Source: Candidatus Troglogloeales bacterium (GTDB taxonomy: Bacteria; Nitrospirota; Nitrospiria; SBBL01; SBBT01). Taken from it: a stretch of 29,939 nt of DNA. The position numbers were made by a program, and so were the translations under genes. The notes under the pieces were generated by a model. It did not search any database, had not been told where the DNA came from, and saw nothing but the letters and a program-made list of their open reading frames with translations. Shown here piece by piece: positions 13,953 through 20,666 of this stretch. The stretch spans positions 1-29,939 of the forward strand of contig SBBT01000006.1 of NCBI GenBank assembly GCA_005239595.1. Reading direction: 5' to 3'. Each line of letters opens with the position of its first letter. Positions within the stretch are counted from its first letter, which is position 1.

Positions 13953-14456
13953 ATGGAAATCACACGACGTTTTTTCATGAAAGGATTATTCAGCATTTTC
14001 TTCTCGATTCTGTTTGTTGGGAAAGGTTTTGGGGAAGCAAGAAAGAAGGGAGCTGCCATTGTGAAAATCAATAAATCGAAAGATGAATGGAAGACACTGT
14101 TGTCTCAGGAGGCGTTTCATGTTTTACGCGAGGAGGGGACTGAGCGGCCTTTTACCAGTTCTCTCTTGAAGAACAAAGAAATCGGAATCTATGTTTGTGC
14201 GGGGTGCGAGCTCCCTCTTTTTACGTCCGAGATGAAGTATGACAGCGGAACCGGATGGCCCAGTTTTACGACATCGATTGAAGGACATTTGGAGACGAAG
14301 AGGGATTTTAAATTGATTTTTCCCCGGACGGAATATCACTGCGCCCGTTGCGAGGGACACCAGGGCCATGTTTTTGATGATGGACCGGCACCCACCTTCC
14401 AACGCTGGTGCAACAACGGTGTCGCTCTCAAATTCATTCCAAATAAATTACTCTAA
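13953..14456 (+). CDS. msrB: Peptide-methionine (R)-S-oxide reductase with Tat-type signal
   Basis: 167 residues. It reduces the R form of methionine sulfoxide. Zinc-binding pairs CAGC and CARC, the GTGWPSFTTSIEGHL block and the catalytic QRWCNNGVALKFIP (C153) are all present. The N-terminus reads TRRFFMKG at residues 4-11, a full match to the twin-arginine pattern (S/T-R-R-x-F-L-K), followed by a hydrophobic run LFSIFFSILFVGKGFGEA. It is therefore predicted to be folded, with zinc loaded, before Tat export. It begins one base after the msrA stop, so the two are cotranscribed. An exported MsrA/MsrB pair would repair oxidised methionines in the periplasm or at the envelope. Confidence 0.93.
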   Translation: MEITRRFFMKGLFSIFFSILFVGKGFGEARKKGAAIVKINKSKDEWKTLLSQEAFHVLREEGTERPFTSSLLKNKEIGIYVCAGCELPLFTSEMKYDSGTGWPSFTTSIEGHLETKRDFKLIFPRTEYHCARCEGHQGHVFDDGPAPTFQRWCNNGVALKFIPNKLL

Positions 14457-14566
14457 CAAACGTGTTAATTCTTGTTTACAACGCCCTCGGAACGATCATT
14501 AGCTAATATTGTCAGACACCTCGTTGACACGACCTCTCGACTCGGGGCAAAAATTCCAAATATACC

Positions 14567-14595
14567 TTGACAACCCTATAGGGGAGAATTACAAT
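14567..14595 (+). promoter_or_regulatory. Near-consensus sigma-70 promoter of clpC with palindrome in the spacer
   Basis: TTGACA (14567-14572) and TACAAT (14590-14595) are separated by exactly 17 bases. Inside the spacer CCCTATAGGG (14574-14583) is a perfect 10-bp palindrome, a place where a bound repressor would block RNA polymerase. No CtsR-type operator (a direct GGTCAAA-like repeat) is visible. The predicted start near 14602 gives a leader of about 78 bases. Confidence 0.75.
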
Positions 14596-14600
14596 AAGTT

Positions 14601-14650
14601 TGAGGGTAAGCTCCATCATAAGATGTGGTTGTGGTCTTATAAAAACCTCA
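14601..14650 (+). other. Nested stem structure in the clpC leader
   Basis: TGAGG (14601-14605) can pair with CCTCA (14646-14650), enclosing ATAAGA (14618-14623) paired with TCTTAT (14635-14640). The ribosome site GGAGG at 14671-14675 lies outside, so this would not mask it. It may be only a stabilising leader or a chance fold. Confidence 0.25.
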
Positions 14651-14679
14651 GGTGAGTTCCGGTAAATCAAGGAGGGGTG

Positions 14680-17109
14680 ATGTTCGAAAAATTTACGGAT
14701 AGAGGGAGAAAGATCATCATACTTGCCCGTGAAGAGGCAGAGCGACATCAAAATGATTATCTGGGTACCGAGCATCTTGTCCTGGCCCTCTTACGGGAAG
14801 GAGAGGGGATTGCCCCTTCCGTCTTAAAGCGAATGGGCCTCTCCGTGGAACAGATCCGTTTGGAAGTGGAACGCAACCTTCCCAGCGGGAGCAACACCAT
14901 GACCTTTGGAGAGATCCCCTTTACACCCCGCGTTAAGAAAGTCATTGAGTATTCCAGTGAGGAGGCAAAGCTCCTGGGACACGATTACATTGGAAGCGAA
15001 CATCTTTTATTAGGCTTGCTGCGAGAGGAAGACGGCATCGGCGGAAAAATTCTTCGAGGCATCGGCGGGAATTTGCTGACAGCGCGGCAGTTAACTATCA
15101 ATCTCTTAAGGAAATCTGTTCCACGTGAAAAAGAGAAGAAGAGCAACACGTCTGCATTGGATGAATTCGGTCGCGATCTGACACAGCTGGCTGTCGAGGG
15201 GACCCTTGATCCTGTCATTGGACGCCATGATGAGATAGAGCGCGTTCTTCAGATCTTAAGCCGTCGCACTAAGAATAATCCCGTTCTTATCGGCGAATCC
15301 GGTGTTGGGAAGACGGCCATTGTGGAAGGTTTGGCTCAGAAGATCGTCGCCGCAGACGTTCCAGAAAGCCTTTCAAATCGCCGTGTGATTGCTCTTGATC
15401 TCGGTTCCCTGGTGGCCGGGACAAAATATCGCGGCCAGTTTGAAGAACGACTGAAAATTGTTATGAAAGAGATTGTATCGGCCGGGAATATTATTATCTT
15501 TATCGATGAACTTCATACGTTGGTCGGCGCCGGTGCAGCGGAAGGCTCTATCGATGCGTCAAATATGTTAAAACCGGCCCTTGCGAGGGGAGAAATTCAA
15601 TGCATCGGGGCAACCACCCTCGATGAATACCGTAAACATATTGAAAAGGACGCGGCCTTAAAACGCCGTTTTCAAGCTATTCTGGTCCAGCCCCCCTCAG
15701 CAGTGGAGACAGTTCAAATTATAAAAGGACTGAAAGATCGATATGAAGAGCACCACGGGGTAACGATATCGGATGATGCCGTTGAGGAGGCGGTCCGCCT
15801 CTCTGACCGCTATATTTCAGACCGCTTTCTTCCAGATAAGGCGATCGATGTAATTGACGAGGCTGGTTCTCGCGCAAAGTTGATGGTTTGTTCTCGTCCC
15901 GAGGAACTTCGGTCACTGGAGCAAGAATACAGGAAAACCGCCCGTGAGAAAGACCTGGCCATCCGGTTACAGAATTTTGAAGAGGCCGTTAAGCTGCGGG
16001 AGGAAGAAGAGCGGCTTAAAAAGCTCCTTGAAGAAACAAAGCGTGACTGGAAGAAAAATCAGGTTAAGAATCGGCCTAACATCCGCCGTGAAGAAGTGGC
16101 GTATATCGTATCTAAAATGACGGGTATTCCCTTATTCAGAATGGAGGAGGAAGAGACACGGAAACTCCTTCACATGGAGGATGAGCTTCGCGAAAAGATC
16201 GTTGGACAGGAAGAAGCGCTATCAGCGGTTTCTCGGGCACTTCGCCGTTCGAGAGCAGGATTAAAAGGGGGGCGCCGTCCGATCGGATCGTTCATCTTCT
16301 TAGGACCCACTGGTGTTGGAAAAACCGAGTTGGCGCGCGCCTTGGCTTCATTTCTTTTTAATAGTGAAGATGCATTGATCCGGATTGACATGTCGGAATA
16401 TATGGAACGGTTTTCCAGTTCGCGATTAGTGGGAGCCCCTCCGGGATATGTGGGATATGAAGAGGGGGGACAGCTAACGGAAAAGGTCAGAAGAAGACCC
16501 TATTCGGTTGTCCTCTTTGACGAGATTGAAAAAGCGCATCCTGATATGTTCAATATCCTCTTGCAGGTGTTGGATGACGGCTATTTAACGGATAGTTTAG
16601 GAAGAAAGGTTGATTTTAGAAATACCGTCCTGATTATGACATCGAACCTCGGCACCAGAATGGTGGGGAAAGCGGGCATACTCGGTTTTCAAAAATCATC
16701 TGAATACGATATGTTTGGAAAGATGAAGGATGCAATTCAGGATGAGCTTAAAAAATCTTTCAACCCTGAATTTTTGAACAGGATCGATGATATCGTTATC
16801 TTCCACGCATTGGATAAAACGCATCTGGAGCGCATTGTAGACATGTTGATTCGCGAGCTGAATGAGCAGATGGCTGAAAAGGGTATCTATGTTGAGGTTT
16901 CTGAAGAGGTAAAACATTGGTTGATTGAAGAAGGATATGATCCGACTTACGGGGCCCGCCCGATGCGTCGTTGTGTCCAGAAAAATATTGAAGATCCCCT
17001 CTCGGAAGAAATCTTAAAGGGGCAGTTCAAGGACAGCAAGAAGATTAAGGTTGTGCTGAAAGACAACGCTCCGTCGTTTATCGAAGAAGAAGCGATGGCA
17101 GAGGTTTAG
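14680..17109 (+). CDS. clpC: ATP-dependent Clp protease ATP-binding subunit ClpC
   Basis: 809 residues, an AAA+ unfoldase that feeds proteins to ClpP. The order is: double Clp-N repeat (about 1-145), first AAA+ module with Walker A GESGVGKT (~205) and FIDELHTLVGAG, a UVR coiled segment LQNFEEAVKLREEEERLKKL typical of ClpC rather than ClpA or ClpB, second AAA+ module with GPTGVGKT (~541), pore loop GAPPGYVGYEEGG, and the ClpP-docking loop GILGFQ (~666). The D2 small domain ends TYGARPMRRCVQKNIEDPLSEEIL. A GTG at 14677 is in frame, but ATG 14680 fits the usual MFEKFTDR start and GGAGG four bases upstream. clpP is not in the window. Its own strong promoter precedes it. Confidence 0.96.
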   Translation: MFEKFTDRGRKIIILAREEAERHQNDYLGTEHLVLALLREGEGIAPSVLKRMGLSVEQIRLEVERNLPSGSNTMTFGEIPFTPRVKKVIEYSSEEAKLLGHDYIGSEHLLLGLLREEDGIGGKILRGIGGNLLTARQLTINLLRKSVPREKEKKSNTSALDEFGRDLTQLAVEGTLDPVIGRHDEIERVLQILSRRTKNNPVLIGESGVGKTAIVEGLAQKIVAADVPESLSNRRVIALDLGSLVAGTKYRGQFEERLKIVMKEIVSAGNIIIFIDELHTLVGAGAAEGSIDASNMLKPALARGEIQCIGATTLDEYRKHIEKDAALKRRFQAILVQPPSAVETVQIIKGLKDRYEEHHGVTISDDAVEEAVRLSDRYISDRFLPDKAIDVIDEAGSRAKLMVCSRPEELRSLEQEYRKTAREKDLAIRLQNFEEAVKLREEEERLKKLLEETKRDWKKNQVKNRPNIRREEVAYIVSKMTGIPLFRMEEEETRKLLHMEDELREKIVGQEEALSAVSRALRRSRAGLKGGRRPIGSFIFLGPTGVGKTELARALASFLFNSEDALIRIDMSEYMERFSSSRLVGAPPGYVGYEEGGQLTEKVRRRPYSVVLFDEIEKAHPDMFNILLQVLDDGYLTDSLGRKVDFRNTVLIMTSNLGTRMVGKAGILGFQKSSEYDMFGKMKDAIQDELKKSFNPEFLNRIDDIVIFHALDKTHLERIVDMLIRELNEQMAEKGIYVEVSEEVKHWLIEEGYDPTYGARPMRRCVQKNIEDPLSEEILKGQFKDSKKIKVVLKDNAPSFIEEEAMAEV

Positions 17110-17271
17110 TGCCGTCCCACCCTTTCCGGTTGTTCCTTCTGCCCCGTGCGAAAAAATCGTTATATTCTATTATCCTCCCGATGTAAAATAGCGTACCTGC
17201 CAGCCTGATTAAAACAGACCCTGTTGTCCACGCCATTGGAGCCTTTCTTTACGTTTAAAAGGCGCAAGCGA

Positions 17272-18036
17272 ATGAGTATTATCCATGAGGCCTCTAAAAA
17301 GGAGCCTCTCTTAGAAGAGCTCTATTTCCATCACTCTCAAAAAGGCCTCCACCCTCATTTTTTGATACGGATGATTTCGGGTGCGATTATTTTTGCGATT
17401 ATTTTTGGGATATTGTCATTTCTCGTGTTCCGGCAGGATTTAAATCGTTCTCCATCCCTTCCTGAAAAAGAGGTGACAATGCCACCGAAAGCGCCTTCTC
17501 CTTTTATTAAGAAATCGCATAAAGGACCTTCTCTATCGTCCCCCGTTGTTGCGAAACCGGACTTTAAGAAAAACGGAGAGAATCAGGCTTTAACGGAAGG
17601 GTTAACTTTTTATCGTCTCGGAAAGATTCATGAGGCCTACGTCTCTTTCCGTAAGGCGGTTTTACAGATGCCCCAATCGCCGATTGCGCACAACAACCTG
17701 GGCTTGGTGCTTAGGCTTCAAGAAAAGACGCATGAGGCGTTCCTGCATTATCAAGAAGCGATTCGTCTTGATACCAATTATGCGGAGGCGTATAACAACA
17801 TGGCCATGGTCTATGGTGAATTAGGGTTATTAGATCGTGCAGAGGCTTATTATAAAAAGGCGATACGCCTAAAACCGACGGATCCTGTGTTTTATTTCAA
17901 CCATGCAACTCTATTGGAGCGACGCGGAGAGTACAAGCAAGCCCGCAATAATTACTTGCGCTATTTGAATCTGACGGATGACAAAGAGGAGATTGCTATG
18001 GTCAGGAGCCATATGGAACGATTGAATGGGCCTTAG
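17272..18036 (+). CDS. Membrane-anchored tetratricopeptide repeat protein
   Basis: 254 residues from ATG 17272. A short cytoplasmic N-terminus is followed by one membrane helix (about 31-52, SGAIIFAIIFGILSFLVF), a Pro/Lys/Ser-rich linker, and about four TPR units from ~106 to the end (for example AHNNLGLVLRLQEKTHEAFLHYQEAIRL and AYNNMAMVYGELGLLDRAEAYYKKAIRL, quoted only as the type of repeat). TPRs bind other proteins; the partner is unknown. The frame extends to TTG 17224, but no ribosome site supports that; the site before 17272 is also weak. The stop codon directly abuts the ATG of tsaD, so the two are translated in tandem. Topology suggests the repeats lie outside the cytoplasm. Confidence 0.8.
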   Translation: MSIIHEASKKEPLLEELYFHHSQKGLHPHFLIRMISGAIIFAIIFGILSFLVFRQDLNRSPSLPEKEVTMPPKAPSPFIKKSHKGPSLSSPVVAKPDFKKNGENQALTEGLTFYRLGKIHEAYVSFRKAVLQMPQSPIAHNNLGLVLRLQEKTHEAFLHYQEAIRLDTNYAEAYNNMAMVYGELGLLDRAEAYYKKAIRLKPTDPVFYFNHATLLERRGEYKQARNNYLRYLNLTDDKEEIAMVRSHMERLNGP

Positions 18037-19047
18037 ATGGTGATCCTGGGCATAGAGACCTCTTGCGATGAAACGGCTGCTGCGGTACTACGGAATGGCA
18101 AAGAGGTCTTGGCCGATCTTGTTTCCTCCCAAGTAGATCTTCATAAAAAATATGGCGGTGTGGTGCCTGAATTGGCCTGCCGCAGACATATTGAGGTAAT
18201 CGGTCCTCTGGTGCAAGAGGCCTTGGAAAAGTCTGGCTACACCCTCTCCCAGTTGGAGGCCATTGCCGTTACGGTGGGACCTGGGTTGATTGGAGCACTT
18301 CTAGTGGGCGTCTCTTTTGGAAAATCTTTATCCTACGCCTTAAAGATACCCCTTCTTCCCGTACATCACCTGGAAGGACATATTGCGGCTGCTTTCATAG
18401 AACATCCGAACATCGTCTTCCCATCCGTGGCATTGGTCGTGTCGGGTGGACACACCAATCTTTATTACATGTCTCAGAAAGGACAGTATCGTCTCCTTGG
18501 AAAAACGATTGACGATGCGGCAGGAGAGGCGCTGGATAAAGGGGCGAGGATGCTTGGATTGGGGTATCCCGGCGGCCCTGTCATTGATCGCCTTGCGGAA
18601 AAAGGGAACCCTGACAAAATTCCTTTCCCACGGCCATATCGGTTTTCGGGAAATTACGATTTTAGCTTCAGCGGTTTAAAAACAGCACTGATGCAGGTTG
18701 TATCACAGAATGACAGAGATTTGAGACAGGATAGTTCTGGTTACCCCGATGTTGCAGCCGGATACCAAACAGCCATTGTAGAATGTTTGGTGGAAAAGAC
18801 CCTGTTGGCAGTTGAAAAAGAAGGTGCAAAGGGTATCCTATTGGTCGGCGGTGTTGCCGCCAACACCCTTTTAAGGAGGAAAATCAGAGAGGAAGGGAAA
18901 CGCCTAGGGGTTGAAACATACATCCCGTCGTCCCGTTATTGTACGGATAACGGGGCGATGATTGCCATGGCGGGTGTTCTCCATTATAAACAGGGCCATT
19001 TCGCGCCGCTTCATGTCAATCCCGACCCGAACCTAGAACTCCTATAA
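18037..19047 (+). CDS. tsaD: tRNA N6-threonylcarbamoyladenosine synthase subunit TsaD
   Basis: 336 residues, the Kae1/YgjD ATPase-fold enzyme that transfers the threonylcarbamoyl group to A37 of tRNAs reading ANN codons. Typical motifs: start VILGIETSCDETAAAV, the metal-binding HHLEGH (~110), SGGHTNLYYM, GEALDKGARMLGLGYPGGP, FSFSGLKTAL and the C-terminal DNGAMIAMAG. Length is normal. It starts at the base after the TPR gene's stop; purC follows after eight bases. TsaB, TsaC and TsaE are not in the window. No anomalies. Confidence 0.97.
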   Translation: MVILGIETSCDETAAAVLRNGKEVLADLVSSQVDLHKKYGGVVPELACRRHIEVIGPLVQEALEKSGYTLSQLEAIAVTVGPGLIGALLVGVSFGKSLSYALKIPLLPVHHLEGHIAAAFIEHPNIVFPSVALVVSGGHTNLYYMSQKGQYRLLGKTIDDAAGEALDKGARMLGLGYPGGPVIDRLAEKGNPDKIPFPRPYRFSGNYDFSFSGLKTALMQVVSQNDRDLRQDSSGYPDVAAGYQTAIVECLVEKTLLAVEKEGAKGILLVGGVAANTLLRRKIREEGKRLGVETYIPSSRYCTDNGAMIAMAGVLHYKQGHFAPLHVNPDPNLELL

Positions 19048-19055
19048 AGAGACCG

Positions 19056-19976
19056 ATGAAAACACCTACAGGAGTGCTTTTGGAGAGCCAATTCTCTCGT
19101 TTGGGAGTACCGAAGCGAGGTAAAGTCCGCGACATATACGATCTTGGAGATACACTTCTTCTCGTTGCAACAGATCGCATCTCTGCATTTGATGCGATTT
19201 TACCAGATGGCATTCCCGGCAAGGGATATGTTCTCACACAGCTTTCCCTGTTTTGGTTTGAGTGGTTGAGTAAGATGATGGATGGCGTGCCACACCATCT
19301 CCTAACTGCGGATATCAATTGTTTTCCAGAACAATGTCTCCCCTACCGGGAAATCTTAGACGGTCGGAGCATGGTGGTTCGAAAAGCCAAACCGCTTCCA
19401 GTAGAGTGCATCGTCCGCGGATATATTTCAGGCTCCGGCTGGAAGGCCTATCGTGAAGGAGGAGCCATTGCAGGAGAAAAACTGCCTGAAAAACTGGTAG
19501 AATCTTCCCGGCTTCCTGATCCGATTTTTACCCCATCCACAAAGGGTGAAATCGGCGTACATGATATCACGATCTCTTTTAATGAAATGACGGCGATTGT
19601 GGAGAAATCCTTATCTGAAGAAATCAGGGAAATCTGTATACGGATTTATAAAAAGGCCTCCTGCCTGGCGGAAGAGAAGGGGATCATTATCGCGGATACC
19701 AAAATGGAATTCGGCCTTGATCCCGCGACAGGAAGTCTGATGCTGATCGACGAGCTCCTTACCCCTGACTCCTCTCGCTTCTGGCCCCTGGCGGCCTATG
19801 CGCCAGGGAGAGGACAACCCAGTTTTGACAAACAATATGTCCGGGACTATCTTCTTTCAATCAAGTGGGAAGGGAAGGGTCCCGCTCCCCATTTGCCTCA
19901 GGCCGTGATAGAACAAACGAGCCATCGTTATTTTGAGGCATTGGAACGTTTAACAGGTGTTGCATCTGCGTGGTAG
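19056..19976 (+). CDS. purC: Phosphoribosylaminoimidazole-succinocarboxamide synthase
   Basis: 306 residues. SAICAR synthetase catalyses the ATP-dependent joining of aspartate to CAIR in purine synthesis. Motifs: RGKVRDIYDLGDTLLLVATD at the start, SAFDAILPDGIPGKG, ECIVRGYISGSGWKAY, GEIGVHDITISF and ADTKMEFGLD with the LLIDELLTPDSSRFWP-type block near the end. The size fits the longer (about 300-residue) PurC form seen in yeast and many bacteria rather than the ~237-residue E. coli form. It lies in a probable TPR-tsaD-purC transcript. ATG 19056 has only a purine-rich AAAGAGA upstream. Confidence 0.96.
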   Translation: MKTPTGVLLESQFSRLGVPKRGKVRDIYDLGDTLLLVATDRISAFDAILPDGIPGKGYVLTQLSLFWFEWLSKMMDGVPHHLLTADINCFPEQCLPYREILDGRSMVVRKAKPLPVECIVRGYISGSGWKAYREGGAIAGEKLPEKLVESSRLPDPIFTPSTKGEIGVHDITISFNEMTAIVEKSLSEEIREICIRIYKKASCLAEEKGIIIADTKMEFGLDPATGSLMLIDELLTPDSSRFWPLAAYAPGRGQPSFDKQYVRDYLLSIKWEGKGPAPHLPQAVIEQTSHRYFEALERLTGVASAW

Positions 19977-20021
19977 ACAGAGGTTGCGCATATTAACAGT
20001 CCATTCACGAGGAGGAGAAAA

Positions 20022-20402
20022 ATGAAAAAACGGCCTGTCATGCTCGTTATCCTTTCAATATTGTTGCTCATCCAGCCGATGAATCTTCATGCCGCAGATG
20101 GCACGGTTCGGGAGGTTTTTTCCGATAGTTTCCACGGTGGTCTTGTGGGGATATTGGTGGGTGGAGCATCGATGCTCCTCGCGGATAAACCGAGCGATCA
20201 CAAGGATAATCTCTCAACGGGAGCCGGCATCGGCATTATCCTGGGAGCGGTATATGGTGTCGCAAAGACAACCAATGCATTCGCAGAAGTTCATGATGGG
20301 AATCTGACGGTATCTGTCCCCACCCTGCACCTTGAAGTTGACGCTACCGCAAGGAAACACTTGCCACTCTGGAAAGTAGTTGCCCTTCGGGTAACTTTTT
20401 AG
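20022..20402 (+). CDS. Small exported protein of unknown function
   Basis: 126 residues that I do not recognise. The N-terminus is a clear signal peptide: KKR, a hydrophobic run VMLVILSILLLIQPM, then NLHA before ADG, a good cleavage site. The mature part has a glycine-rich hydrophobic segment (GGLVGILVGGASMLL) and a second (GAGIGIILGAVYGVA), then a region ending in alternating hydrophobic residues (LTVSVPTLHLEVD and a final VALRVTF). The last residue is phenylalanine, as in many outer-membrane beta proteins, but the protein is short. It could be a glycine-zipper envelope protein. GGAGG six bases upstream gives a strong start. A terminator overlaps its end. Confidence 0.75.
   Translation: MKKRPVMLVILSILLLIQPMNLHAADGTVREVFSDSFHGGLVGILVGGASMLLADKPSDHKDNLSTGAGIGIILGAVYGVAKTTNAFAEVHDGNLTVSVPTLHLEVDATARKHLPLWKVVALRVTF
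20379..20400 (+). terminator. Intrinsic terminator inside the last codons of the exported-protein gene
   Basis: GTTGCCC (20379-20385) pairs with GGGTAAC (20389-20395; one G-T pair) around a TTC loop, followed by five T (20396-20400). The stop codon TAG is 20400-20402, so the hairpin and T-run also encode the last residues. Confidence 0.65.
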
Positions 20403-20503
20403 ATTGATACTTCAGTTGTCAAACCACCCTCTTCGCTCTCTTGACGGGACGGCTTATTTCGGAGATGAGGAAACGCGCTCTTTTATACGATAACCTGGTT
20501 GTC

Positions 20504-20580
<77 letters not shown>

Positions 20581-20585
20581 GCCGC

Positions 20586-20614
20586 ATCCTATCAAACGGC
20601 CCGCCTGAAGTCAA
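20586..20614 (-). promoter_or_regulatory. Promoter of the initiator tRNA
   Basis: On the minus strand TTGACT (20614-20609) and TAGGAT (20591-20586) are separated by exactly 17 bases. The bases after the -10 are almost all G and C (GCGGCCGCG), a discriminator typical of stable-RNA promoters under stringent control. The -10 lies about six bases before the mature tRNA 5' end, so the leader is very short. Confidence 0.75.
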
Positions 20615-20666
20615 GGACCGGAACTGACATATTGACTTTACTATAACAGGATCGGAAAGGTACTGT

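Noticed and set aside
17155..17271. A/T-rich stretch with TAAAAT as promoter of the TPR-tsaD-purC group.
   Set aside because: No acceptable -35 hexamer at the right distance.
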